Below, in pieces: positions 29,411 to 37,956 of a stretch of 64,000 bases of DNA. The DNA is taken from the NCBI RefSeq assembly GCF_029024925.1, contig NZ_CP118962.1:1582001-1646000 (forward strand). The letters run 5' to 3'. This stretch comes from Enterococcus faecalis (GTDB taxonomy: Bacteria > Bacillota > Bacilli > Lactobacillales > Enterococcaceae). The notes under the pieces are model-generated. The model saw only the letters and a list, made by a program, of their open reading frames with translations, did not search any database and was not told the origin of the DNA. The translations under genes were made by a program, and so were the position numbers. Position 1 is the stretch's first letter, and the number at the start of each line of letters is the position of its first letter.

Positions 29411-29827
29411 CTATTTACCACCAAAATCACCATACACATTACCTTCTGCATCAGATATACGTTTACCTTCATCAACTTTTTTAAACTCTATTTTTTTCGT
29501 TTTTTTGTCCAATTGACCTATAATTTCATAGCTCTCTTTATTTTCTTGTATTTTAATATTTTTATATACCTTTTTTTCTGTTCTACTTGTTTTTTTTGTG
29601 TCTTCATTATTGGGATTAACTAAATATTCTTTTTCAAGCGTCATGGTTTTATCCTTGTTGAAAAAAATTGAACCTTTCGTTAGGTCTTCTTCTTTTTCAA
29701 TAATCGTGGTGAGTATTAAAGGAAACGAACTGGCATTCAAAAGATTGCCGTTTTCTTTTTTGTTATTACTACAACCTACCAAAAACATGAAAAAAATAAT
29801 ACAACTAAAATACCCGATTTTTTTCAT
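29411..29827 (-). CDS. Small lipoprotein of unknown function
   Basis: A 138-residue protein with a lipoprotein signal peptide: MKKIGYF, a hydrophobic core and the lipobox FLVGC, with Cys19 as the likely modified residue. The rest is Lys/Glu-rich with no motif I recognise (KKVYKNIKIQENKESYEIIG region suggests a beta-sheet domain of a DUF4352- or YxeA-like kind, but this is uncertain). The ATG follows GGAGGGAG. It lies 34 bases downstream of a frameshifted gene on the same strand, probably as one transcript. It has no clear role. Confidence 0.7.
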   Translation of the reverse strand: MKKIGYFSCIIFFMFLVGCSNNKKENGNLLNASSFPLILTTIIEKEEDLTKGSIFFNKDKTMTLEKEYLVNPNNEDTKKTSRTEKKVYKNIKIQENKESYEIIGQLDKKTKKIEFKKVDEGKRISDAEGNVYGDFGGK

Positions 29828-29861
29828 GATTACTCCCTCCTATTACATAAAGTTAGAATAG

Positions 29862-30259
29862 CTATTGTTCATTAATATCGACAATTCTTTGCGCCGGGCT
29901 TGAACCATTGGTAACGTAGCCTCCATAAGTACAGATATATCCTCTTATGTTTGGATCTTCTCCGTAGTCTTGCCAACGTTGAAGTTTTAGATTTCCTCTA
30001 AATTGACCATCATCATACCAATAGTAATTAGGTATACTTGCACCTTTTCTTATTGTAATGGTTTGGTAAATAAACTTAGTCGTTGTATTACTTAAAGAAT
30101 AATTTGTATCAGAAATGAATTATCTCTTGGATCATAAGGTGACACTTTTTCAAACTCAGGAAGTTTTCTCTGTATTTGTACTTCAGGAGTATTCGCAAAG
30201 TAATCTACTATCTTGACAGTTATTAAAAGAATCACTACCCTCAAAACTATAGCAAACAT
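29862..30259 (-). pseudogene. Frameshifted small membrane-anchored protein
   Basis: Two adjoining frames on the minus strand rebuild one protein of about 130 residues. The first runs MFAIVLRVVILLITVK through KLPEFEKVSPYDPRDNS and has a membrane helix. The second, shifted by one base near 30,112, continues SDTNYSLSNTTTK through YYWYDDGQFRGNLKLQRW and ends VDINEQ at TAG 29,862-29,864. The YWYDDGQFRG-L-RW pattern is found in small secreted Firmicute proteins of unknown role. The start has only a weak GGA before it. The frameshift could also be programmed or a sequencing error; simple decay seems most likely. Confidence 0.5.
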
Positions 30260-30790
30260 AAAAATTATTCCATTCTAATTCTTCCATAATTATCATGTCC
30301 TTTTACAATTAATATACTTATTTTATCGTATATATTTTAAAAGGAAAAGAACACTATTTAAATAGCAAACGATTCTTAATTAAGTTTACTACTATTTTCT
30401 TGTATTCTTATAGCACCAACAGTTCTGCTATTTATTGGTTACTTGCTAAAATACTTATCTGTGTTCTTTGTATTTATTTCTTTTTGATTGAATATAAAAA
30501 ACAAAAATCCTGTAACCATGGCCCTGAATAATTGACTTGCCAATACTATAACCCCATTCTGCTTATTCTCTAATTTCAACTGATATTGACAAACTAACGT
30601 AGTTTTTGTTTCTTGATCCAAGCACTTAACTGAAATTTCGGTTTTCAGTACTCCCTCTTTTTATCTTTCTAAATTTCCTCACACCTTCAATTTTCAAAAG
30701 ATTTCTGAATCATTATCCAAAAACCTAATTTTCACACTTATGTGACTTCAAAAAAAGTCAATGTTGATTTTCTACTTAATTACACACAAA
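30260..30790. other. AT-rich gap with one weak open frame
   Basis: No convincing gene is seen. An open minus-strand frame at 30,439-30,621 encodes 60 residues starting at a TTG (LDQETKTTLVCQYQLKLE, then a hydrophobic stretch and FNQKEINTKN). It may be the tail of a decayed gene, because the frame is open further upstream without an ATG. Bases 30,762-30,790 imperfectly repeat 29,279-29,310. Confidence 0.35.
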
Positions 30791-30819
30791 AACACCCTCT
30801 TGCTGAGCAAGAGGGTGTT
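30791..30819 (-). terminator. Terminator, probably the original rplS terminator
   Basis: Perfect 13-bp arms AACACCCTCTTGC / GCAAGAGGGTGTT around TGA, followed on the minus strand by TTTTTGTG. It lies 20 bases after the rplS-like stop codon at 30,840-30,842, as a ribosomal-protein gene terminator would. The inserted element now separates it from the full gene. Confidence 0.75.
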
Positions 30820-30839
30820 CGTTTGTCGAATAGTAAAGA

Positions 30840-30861
30840 TTAACGACGGATTTCTTTGATA
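30840..30861 (-). other. Attachment site: duplicated 3' end of rplS
   Basis: On the minus strand these bases read ATC AAA GAA ATC CGT CGT TAA (Ile-Lys-Glu-Ile-Arg-Arg-stop), the C-terminus of enterococcal ribosomal protein L19 as I know it. No other part of L19 is present here: the frame upstream is not L19. The integrase gene begins 124 bases away. This is what an attachment-site copy looks like when a tyrosine recombinase inserts at the 3' end of rplS, with the intact gene at the far end of the element beyond the window. Confidence 0.75.
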
Positions 30862-30984
30862 CTTGTGAAAAGTCTTTACAGTATTGATATAAAAGAATTT
30901 TTATTGCCTCTGACTACACTTTGACTAACCTATTAAAAAAATGTTTTTCAAGAATCCTGTAATACCAGTACTTTCACCATCTTT

Positions 30985-32163
30985 TTAACCTTCTAAAGAA
31001 TTAAAAGCAGTCAGAGGCTTTAACTTTTCAGTTGATGTTAAATGGCGATATATTTTTGAGGTTGTACTGTCTGTATGACCTAAACGATCCTTTAAAACAT
31101 CCCAACTGCAATACTCTGCCACTAAACTAGCCATAGTATGACGAGCCAAATGGGTGTGAAAATCTTTGTTAATTCCACATCGCTCTACACAACGTTTAAC
31201 ATGATCGTTTACATATTCACGACGATAAGGAACTCCACGCTTTCCAGGATCGAGATAAACAAATAAATAAGTTTCATCTACAACAAAATTACTATTTCTT
31301 TTTGTTTTATTTAATACATCAATTAATTCTTGTAATTTCTCCATTACTAATGGTGTGACGGGTACTCTTCTTGCAGAACTAACAGTTTTTGTAGTTTCTA
31401 TTCGAAAATCTTTACTTTTTCCTTTTACTGCTGTCTGTTTATAAAACAAAATTTCATTTCGTTCAAAATCTATATCTTGAGGCTGTAAAGCAAGCGCTTC
31501 ACTCACACGACACCCAGTATAAAACAAAACATGAAAAAGAACAGACATGGGTAACTCTTCATAAACTATCCCATAGTTTAAAAAAGCTCGTAATTCATCC
31601 ACTGTTAAAAACTTATCTTCTAAACTGTTGACAGACTCTTTTAAATCTTTAAGAGATAACTGATATTTAGGCATTTTAACAAACTTCATTGGATTCTCAT
31701 TTATCAAATTCTTTTTCTTACAATAATTAAAAACCATATTTAGAACCTGAACAAGAGATTGTAAACTATTTTTAGCATAACCAACATTAACGCCATCAAT
31801 TCCCTTTTCTTTTAAAATGAAAAGGAATTTTTGTAGTTCTTCTGATGATAAACTACTTAATTTTTTACCACCAATCCATCGATTAAGTATTTTCACCTGT
31901 TCTTCTCGTTTATCATACGTTGCCACCTTTTGTTCGTTTAGTGATCGATAATATTCAAACCACTTTTGACTAACAACACTAAATTTATCATTACTAGCAA
32001 GCCTTTTTTGCTTATTTCTGTGTTGTTTTTCCATTTCAAGATAAGCAAGCTGAGCTTCACGTTTAGAATTAAAACCTCGTCTCGTAGTTCGAAAAGCCTG
32101 AAAGTACCAAGTAATTTTTCCCGTTGCAGTAATATGTTTTTTAAAACGACTCATATTTTCCAT
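30985..32163 (-). CDS. int: Tyrosine recombinase integrase (Tn916 family)
   Basis: A 392-residue integrase. An N-terminal AP2-like arm-binding domain (about 1-60) is followed by a SAM-like core-binding domain (about 62-165) and a catalytic domain (about 185-385). Catalytic residues are Arg219 (YTGCRVSEA), His338 and Arg341 (HLARHT), His363 (LGHTD) and Tyr372 (IYRHL), all in place, so it should be active. ATG 32,161-32,163 follows GGAGGT. It points toward the attachment site, as in Tn916. Its site choice, the rplS 3' end, is inferred from the adjoining att sequence. Confidence 0.93.
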   Translation of the reverse strand: MENMSRFKKHITATGKITWYFQAFRTTRRGFNSKREAQLAYLEMEKQHRNKQKRLASNDKFSVVSQKWFEYYRSLNEQKVATYDKREEQVKILNRWIGGKKLSSLSSEELQKFLFILKEKGIDGVNVGYAKNSLQSLVQVLNMVFNYCKKKNLINENPMKFVKMPKYQLSLKDLKESVNSLEDKFLTVDELRAFLNYGIVYEELPMSVLFHVLFYTGCRVSEALALQPQDIDFERNEILFYKQTAVKGKSKDFRIETTKTVSSARRVPVTPLVMEKLQELIDVLNKTKRNSNFVVDETYLFVYLDPGKRGVPYRREYVNDHVKRCVERCGINKDFHTHLARHTMASLVAEYCSWDVLKDRLGHTDSTTSKIYRHLTSTEKLKPLTAFNSLEG

Positions 32164-32265
32164 TTATTCTTACCTCCAATTACGAAGGAACCCAACAATC
32201 GGAAGTGCTTGAAAATCTTTCTATCTATGAAATAATTATACAACATGCAGACGAAAAGATAAATT

Positions 32266-32577
32266 CTACAATAATCGTAATAAACGAAACTGATCGCAAA
32301 AATATTCTTCATTTCCTTTTTTTACCCATTCTAAAATGTCATCTCTAAGGTAATGTCCTCTAATGCCAAACCAGCAGCTTGGAAAATCACCTAATTTTAT
32401 AAGACGGTTTAAAGTACTATCACTTATTTGAAATTGTTCTTTTAAATCTTTATTCGTTAAAACTAATGGTAGTTGATTTATCCTCTTCATTTTATTATTA
32501 GAATCCTCTATCTTTTCTGGATGAAACAAATATTTTTCTAACTCTGATGAATTACTTTTATTGTTATTCTTCGACAT
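32266..32577 (-). CDS. Excisionase-like small DNA-binding protein
   Basis: A 103-residue protein with a MerR/excisionase-type helix-turn-helix: LTNKDLKEQFQISDSTLNRLIKLGDFP followed by a short wing and GHYLRDDILEWVKKG. It lies 102 bases before int on the same strand, where Tn916-type elements carry xis, and should bend DNA to direct excision. The start is ATG 32,575-32,577 with GGAAGAG upstream; an 18-codon extension with a weaker site is possible. It is longer than Tn916 Xis (67 residues) at its N-terminus, so it belongs to a related subfamily. Confidence 0.75.
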   Translation of the reverse strand: MSKNNNKSNSSELEKYLFHPEKIEDSNNKMKRINQLPLVLTNKDLKEQFQISDSTLNRLIKLGDFPSCWFGIRGHYLRDDILEWVKKGNEEYFCDQFRLLRLL

Positions 32578-32925
32578 GATTGTCTCTTCCTTTCTATTAA
32601 CAATAATTAATCTATCAGCCACTTTTGTCAAAAGTACATAGGAATTTCACCTCTCCCCAAGTTTACGGCGAGCCTTACGGAAGTATCATTATCCCAACTT
32701 CAAATCATCGCTTTTTATTGACTATAAAAACTATTTCAGAATTTTAATCGCTCCTTCTTTACAATAAGAGATCATGGCGCAACTAAAATATGCTCCTTGA
32801 AGTGTTAACGTACTGATAGAATTTATTTAATTTTCAATGATCAATAGGTTTTCTAACTAAAAAACATATCTCTCAAATATTAGAAGATTCTTTTAGATAG
32901 CAAAAGTGGAAAGGGGACTTTTTAA

Positions 32926-33171
32926 TTAGTTAACTTTAAATTTCAATATAGCCTCTATCAATTTAATTTCTAGCTGTCTTAGCATATATTCATCTACATA
33001 GGTAATAAATTGCCCCACCTCATTAAATCCATTTTTTAAACATAACTTAGTTATATAACCGTGGTAATGTTTAAGTATCATTTTGATTGAAATTGGGTCT
33101 TCTTTCAAAGCAGATAAGATAATAGATATAGGAACTAATGGGTAATGTTGGTTCCTTTGTTTGTCTACCAT
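32926..33171 (-). CDS. Tn916 Orf8-like helix-turn-helix protein
   Basis: An 81-residue protein resembling the small Orf8 regulator of Tn916, with the typical phrase DPISIKMILKHYHGYITKLC and a Glu/Leu-rich C-terminus. The start ATG overlaps the stop of the sigma-like gene by seven bases, so translation is coupled. In Tn916 this pair sits in the regulatory region that drives xis/int and circular-form transcription. The 290 bases between this gene and the excisionase gene hold no visible feature. Confidence 0.75.
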   Translation of the reverse strand: MVDKQRNQHYPLVPISIILSALKEDPISIKMILKHYHGYITKLCLKNGFNEVGQFITYVDEYMLRQLEIKLIEAILKFKVN

Positions 33172-33566
33172 AAGCCATATTCCATTTTCAATTGTTCAAC
33201 CGCTTTCGTTCGTTGATACCAGATACCACTTGTACTCATGTTGAAAATTTTACCGATCTCAGTATCATTAAAACCTGCAAAATAATAAAGTAAAACAATC
33301 TTTTTCCTTGTATCCGATAACTGATCAATTGCTGCTGATAACTTCTGATCTGAAATTAATATCTCCATTCCAAATAAGAAATAAACATCTTGCTCATCTA
33401 AATGAGTTTGTGAATACTTACCTTCATTTAAATCATTTAATGGTTCCTCATTTTCTTTTATTTTATCGTTTCGTTTTCGAATGGACTTAGCTTCATTGCG
33501 TAATACTTTTTTACAGTAGGCATCAAATTGGTGTTGTGTAGATATCTCATTGTTGTTTTGTTGCAC
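33165..33566 (-). CDS. Tn916 Orf7-like sigma-factor-type regulator
   Basis: A 133-residue protein with a sigma-70 region-4 helix-turn-helix at its end (DTRKKIVLLYYFAGFNDTEI, then GKIFNMSTSGIWYQRTKAVE) and a weaker region-2-like N-terminal part. In Tn916, Orf7 activates transcription of orf7-orf8 and of downstream excision genes. The start is uncertain between GTG 33,564-33,566 (AAGGAG ten bases upstream) and TTG 33,570-33,572. It is the first gene of the regulatory unit. Confidence 0.8.
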   Translation of the reverse strand: MQQNNNEISTQHQFDAYCKKVLRNEAKSIRKRNDKIKENEEPLNDLNEGKYSQTHLDEQDVYFLFGMEILISDQKLSAAIDQLSDTRKKIVLLYYFAGFNDTEIGKIFNMSTSGIWYQRTKAVEQLKMEYGLW

Positions 33567-33683
33567 GATCAATATGCTCCTTTATCCCCTTTCCACTAAT
33601 ACAACGATCAGAGAATACCTATTTTTCGAAAAACTAGAAGAAAATAAAGAAGATAATTGAAAATATCAATATAACAAAAAAGT

Positions 33684-33717
33684 CAGCATTCAATCCTAAT
33701 TGTCTGATTGAATGCTG
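33684..33717. terminator. Terminator upstream of orf7-like gene
   Basis: Perfect 12-bp arms CAGCATTCAATC / GATTGAATGCTG with a ten-base loop; A and T runs on either side. It ends transcription coming from the GH35 cargo gene. Bases 33,718-34,133 hold no gene that I can see; they are AT-rich and without an open frame that has a ribosome-binding site. Confidence 0.75.
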
Positions 33718-34133
33718 ATTTTCTATGCTATACATGTAGCTTGAGTATTCCTTTTTAATTACTCACCAATAATCAATTAGGAATATTACTAAATTTGGAG
33801 TTATTTGTACTTGCTCAATTGATATTCTCAAATAACCTAGACTCTCATTTTTTATAGTTTCTTCGAAAAAAGCAATGTATCTGTGATGAATCTATAATTA
33901 TACCTTTTATCAACGATCAAATGCTTAAATTATCTCTATCATTTAGGATGTTTATCGCGAATATAAGTCAATCTCAAAAGAAAGTGTAAATTATTCACTG
34001 CTTGAACCATAAATGAAAAGTAAAAATCATTCGAGACTTGTTGAGATAAATATTTGTGATGCGTTAGAATAAGTATTGAGATTTGGAAAAATCGCGACAC
34101 ATACAATGATTGGTTTGCTGCAATAAATTTAAA

Positions 34134-35969
34134 CTAGCTGTCTATATGGTTATGGATATTTGAACCTATTTCAGAAAAATCATTAGTCAAAAGTTTCTTG
34201 ACTATCGGTTGTCCACAAAAGATGAGCTCATTAATTTCTATCCCTTCCGTTTCAAAAATCACGATCTCATTTGTGCCTTTCTTCAAAAACTCTTTCGGAC
34301 AATACAAGGAATGAATCGGTCCTCTTTGCCAGTAACGACCTAAATTGATACCGTTGACGATGACCACCCCTTTGCCATAGCTGCGGCAATCGATAAATGT
34401 ATCCGCGAGGTCAGTCAATGTGAATTCAGCTTGATAAAAAGAAGGCTGGGCCGGATTTTTACCGGCAGTATAATCGATTTTTTTGAGTTGATCTGCTGAC
34501 AATGTCAATGCATATTGCCGATAGCCTTGATGAAAATGGATGTCTTGCATGATTCCCCCACGAATGCCTTTCACTTGTGTCGGCCCATTCAATTTAAAGC
34601 CATAGTTCACTCGGCCTAAGTTCTCTACTAAAACATCTAGTTCAATCCATTCTTTCTCTGGCGTACCCTTGATCATCACTTCTTCCCCAAGGTTTTCTTG
34701 ATATTGAATTGTCTGCAGGCTACCGTCTGCAAAAAGATGCAATCGGTCACTGGCCTCCACAACTTTGAGCTTATTTTCGTGATGATAATTTTTTAAGTTT
34801 ACTGAATAAAGCATATACCCATAACCAGATTCTGCTTCTTCCATCGTTATTGGATACATCGTTTCTTGGGCCGTCATCATCTGGTCTTTTACCGCCAACA
34901 GTGAGACGCTGTTTTGCACAGGGAATGTTCCTAAAGAACCAAATGTTTTCCTGCGGGGCTCGGCTTGCCACACTTCAGGACATACTTCTTTAATGGCTCT
35001 TTGTACATGGAAGTATTTCTCAGTCGGCTCGCCAGCTTCCGTCAATAGCGCATCGTAGTCATAGCTAGTCACTTGTGGCAAATCCAACACACCACGAGCA
35101 GAACAACCATTATAAAAACCAAAATTGGTTCCGCCATGGAACATATAGAGATTCAATGAACCTAAGGCTAGCATATCCTTGACTTCATTAGCTAAATCTT
35201 GGCCATCACGCTTGATAATCGGTTCTCCCCAACGATTGAACCAACCGTCCCAGTATTCCATGCACATAATCGGCCACTTTTTGTCGTGTTTTGCCATAAA
35301 TGCTTTCATCACTGTAGCGTTCTCTTTGGAATGACTGCCGAAATTTCCTGTCACGAAAACATCCTCTTCAATCAGTGTGCCCACATCCAGCACTTCTTCC
35401 CAAGCACCATCTGACGTAAATAACGGAACATCGATGCCAAATTCTTCCATCACCTGTTTTGTTTGCCGCAAATACTCTTTTTCCATGCCATAAGAACCAT
35501 ATTCATTTTCGACTTGCATCATGATGACTGGTCCGCCATGTGTCACTTGCAAAGGAACTAATTTTGGTAAAAGCACACTGAAATAAGTACGGACTTTTGC
35601 AATAAATCGTGGATCAGTTGAACGCAATCGCACGTGCTCTTTCAGCAACCAAGCAGGTAGCCCGCCGAATTCCCATTCCGCACAAATATAGACAGATGGC
35701 CGCAAAATCACCATCAAGCCAAGTTCTTGCGCCAATGACACAAAAGCAACGATGTCTTTCATGCCCTCAAAGTCATAGACGCCTTCCACTGGCTCATGCA
35801 GATTCCAAGGAATATAAGTCTCTATGGTATTCGCACCCAGTGCTTTCAAATTGTATAAACTATCTTCCCATTGTGCCGGTGTCATGCGAAAATAATGGAT
35901 TGCGCCACTAATCAATTTAGTTGGTTTTCCATCTACCAAAAATTCTTCTTTTATCTCAAACGTTTGCAT
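34134..35969 (-). CDS. Second GH35 beta-galactosidase (cargo paralog)
   Basis: A 611-residue GH35 enzyme clearly homologous along its whole length to the backbone enzyme at 9,460-11,244. Both share SGAIHYFR, CAEWEFGG.PAWLL, the acid/base Glu (QVENEYGSYG here) and the nucleophile Glu (CMEYWDGWFNRW here). No signal peptide is present, so it is cytoplasmic. ATG 35,967-35,969 follows AAGGAAGGAG. The gene is visibly richer in G and C than the genes around it, suggesting separate transfer. It follows a PTS EIIC gene that is frameshifted, so the sugar it once served may now need another transporter. Confidence 0.88.
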   Translation of the reverse strand: MQTFEIKEEFLVDGKPTKLISGAIHYFRMTPAQWEDSLYNLKALGANTIETYIPWNLHEPVEGVYDFEGMKDIVAFVSLAQELGLMVILRPSVYICAEWEFGGLPAWLLKEHVRLRSTDPRFIAKVRTYFSVLLPKLVPLQVTHGGPVIMMQVENEYGSYGMEKEYLRQTKQVMEEFGIDVPLFTSDGAWEEVLDVGTLIEEDVFVTGNFGSHSKENATVMKAFMAKHDKKWPIMCMEYWDGWFNRWGEPIIKRDGQDLANEVKDMLALGSLNLYMFHGGTNFGFYNGCSARGVLDLPQVTSYDYDALLTEAGEPTEKYFHVQRAIKEVCPEVWQAEPRRKTFGSLGTFPVQNSVSLLAVKDQMMTAQETMYPITMEEAESGYGYMLYSVNLKNYHHENKLKVVEASDRLHLFADGSLQTIQYQENLGEEVMIKGTPEKEWIELDVLVENLGRVNYGFKLNGPTQVKGIRGGIMQDIHFHQGYRQYALTLSADQLKKIDYTAGKNPAQPSFYQAEFTLTDLADTFIDCRSYGKGVVIVNGINLGRYWQRGPIHSLYCPKEFLKKGTNEIVIFETEGIEINELIFCGQPIVKKLLTNDFSEIGSNIHNHIDS

Positions 35970-36046
35970 GTCTTCTCCTTCCTTAATATATCAAAAATGA
36001 GGCTTATCATACTTCTAATACACACTAACTACGACTTACTTAAAAA

Positions 36047-37403
36047 TTATCCAATTTTCTTATTTGCCATTCTAACAAATGGCAAATAAATTAACGTGGT
36101 TAAAAATAAATTAATAATTGATAAAATAATTGATCTCCAATCAAATCCTGTCGAAAAGAATCCATATAAGACCGGTGGTATTACCCAAGTTACATTTTGT
36201 GTTACTGGAGAAACCCAACTTAAAATCTGTTACTAAATAAGCCACACTAGACATTACAGCAGGACATAACAAAAATGGAATAAATAAAATAGGATTTAAT
36301 ACAGTAGGTAATCCATACATTACTGGTTCACCAATATTAAACAAAACAGGCATAATTCCAAGTTTTGCAACTTCTTTATAATGACTATTTTTTGATACCC
36401 AAAAAATCGCAATTAATAAACCTAAAGTTGCATACCAGACAAACGATCCGTATGATACACTTGTCCAAACATAAGGAATAGTTTCATTGTTTTGATAAGC
36501 TTCTAAATTAACTAAAAGCGCTACTCCAAATACACCTTCCATAATAGGTGCCATAACATTTCCACCATGAATACCGAAAAACCAGAAAAATTGAACTAAG
36601 AAAGCAACTAATATAACAACAAAAAAACTTTGGGAAAGTCCTAACATAGGGCGTTGTAATATTTCGTAAATTACATCTGTTAAAATTTTTCCTGTAATTC
36701 TATTTAACAAAAATGTCAAAATAGCAATTATATAAAGAGAAACTAAAGCCGGAATAATTGATAAAAATGGTTTAGCGATAGCTGGAGGAACTGTATCAGG
36801 TAATTTAATTGTCCAATTTTTATTCATGAGTTTACAAAAAATAATTGAAGATAAAAAACCTATGATTATTGCGGTAAAATAACCATTTGAATTAATTTGT
36901 GTACCAGGCAACAATCCTGATATAGTCACATTTAAACTGTTACCTGTAACTGTTATTCCCTCAACATCAGTAAATAGTGTTGTTAAGTCAATATTATTAT
37001 TATTCGATAAATTATAAGTTGAAGTCATAGAATTACTTATAGAAATAATAAATGAAGACAGGGCGACTAGTCCTGAAGACAAAGTATCTGTTTTATATAT
37101 TTTAGCAATATTTACTCCTAAACAATAAATAAACAGTAAGGAAACAATAGAAATGCTTCCTTTTGATATCAAATTATTTATATCTACTAACCATTGAAAA
37201 TAATCAGTAATCTTCTCATAGCCAAATTGCATAGGAAAATCTACTAAAAAAGCATTTAATAATATTGCAACCGAACCTGTCATTATTACAGGCATCGTAC
37301 CCATAAATGAATCTCTTAACGCTACTAAAAATCGTTGATTCCCAATCTTAGTAGCTATAGGTAAAACTTTATTCTGGATTGTATTCATTATTTTCTCACT
37401 CAT
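36047..37403 (-). pseudogene. Frameshifted PTS cellobiose-class EIIC
   Basis: The first 390 or so residues are a cellobiose/lichenan/lactose-class EIIC: MNTIQNKVLPIATKIGNQRF, about eight membrane helices, the FWFFGIHGGNVMAPI motif and FNIGEPVMYGLPTVLNP. After TDFKL the frame shifts, apparently by an extra G near 36,211, and the original tail (VSPVTQNVTWVIPPV, then NLFLTTLIYLPFVRMANKK) continues in the next frame to TAA 36,047-36,049. The shifted product would end in an unrelated 20-residue tail. ATG 37,401-37,403 has AAGGAGT upstream. Loss of the last helices probably inactivates it. EIIA and EIIB genes are not seen nearby. Confidence 0.8.
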
Positions 37404-37429
37404 TATGATTGACTCCTTCAAAAAATAGT

Positions 37430-37444
37430 TAGAAAGCGCTATCT
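37430..37444. promoter_or_regulatory. Candidate cre site between cargo PTS and AraC genes
   Basis: TAGAAAGCGCTATCT matches cre consensus WTGNAANCGNWNNCW with one mismatch and is itself nearly palindromic. It lies 27 bases upstream of the EIIC start in the divergent promoter region shared with the AraC-type gene. Confidence 0.55.
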
Positions 37445-37540
37445 AATTATAGTATAGATTTTTTTGACCATTTGAACATGATAATCTATACTTAAAACAT
37501 GGTATTTTCTTCATAGTTAGTTCTATAAAGGAGGATAATA

Positions 37541-37926
37541 ATGGAGGATTTTTGGTATCATAATAAGTCAGTTTCTGCTCCAATTTCCCTTTCCCAATGC
37601 GGATATGAATCTTATCATCCCAATTCTTCTATTCGTAATTATATAGTTCAACAAAAATGGATATTTCATTATGTTTTATCTGGTAAGGGATTCTTAGAAG
37701 TAGAAGCTCAACATTTTGAACTTATAGAACACGATATTTTCTTTTTTTTCAAGGTCAAAAAGTGAAGTATTATACAGATAAAAAGGAACCTTGGACACTG
37801 ATTTGGTTAGGTATACAAGGTGATAAGACTTCTGAATTTTTGAAAGAAACAACTTTACTAAATACTCATACAGTTAGCTTGACTAAGAATATAAATAAAA
37901 AACACACTATTGAAAATAGTATGTGA
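37541..37926 (+). pseudogene. Broken AraC-family regulator
   Basis: The frame from ATG 37,541 (AAAGGAGG upstream) encodes the N-terminal AraC cupin sensor domain (FHYVLSGKGFLEVEAQHFELIEHDIFFF). It shifts frame in a run of eight T (37,744-37,751). The next frame continues the domain (QGQKVKYYTDKKEPWTLIWLGIQG) to a TGA near 37,926. The C-terminal helix-turn-helix pair is missing altogether; an IS256-family element lies 30 bases further on. The gene diverges from the EIIC gene and was surely its activator. Confidence 0.8.
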
Positions 37927-37956
37927 AAATAGAGAACTAATTGGGGTTTGTCAACT

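Noticed and set aside
30160-30294. Alternative start MIIMEELEWNNFYVCYSFEG upstream of the frameshifted gene
   Set aside because: Short frame ending after about 40 codons and not joined to the YWYDDG domain; the membrane-helix frame connects better.
32640-32925. Extra small gene between the Orf8-like and excisionase genes
   Set aside because: No open frame with a ribosome-binding site was found in these 286 bases.
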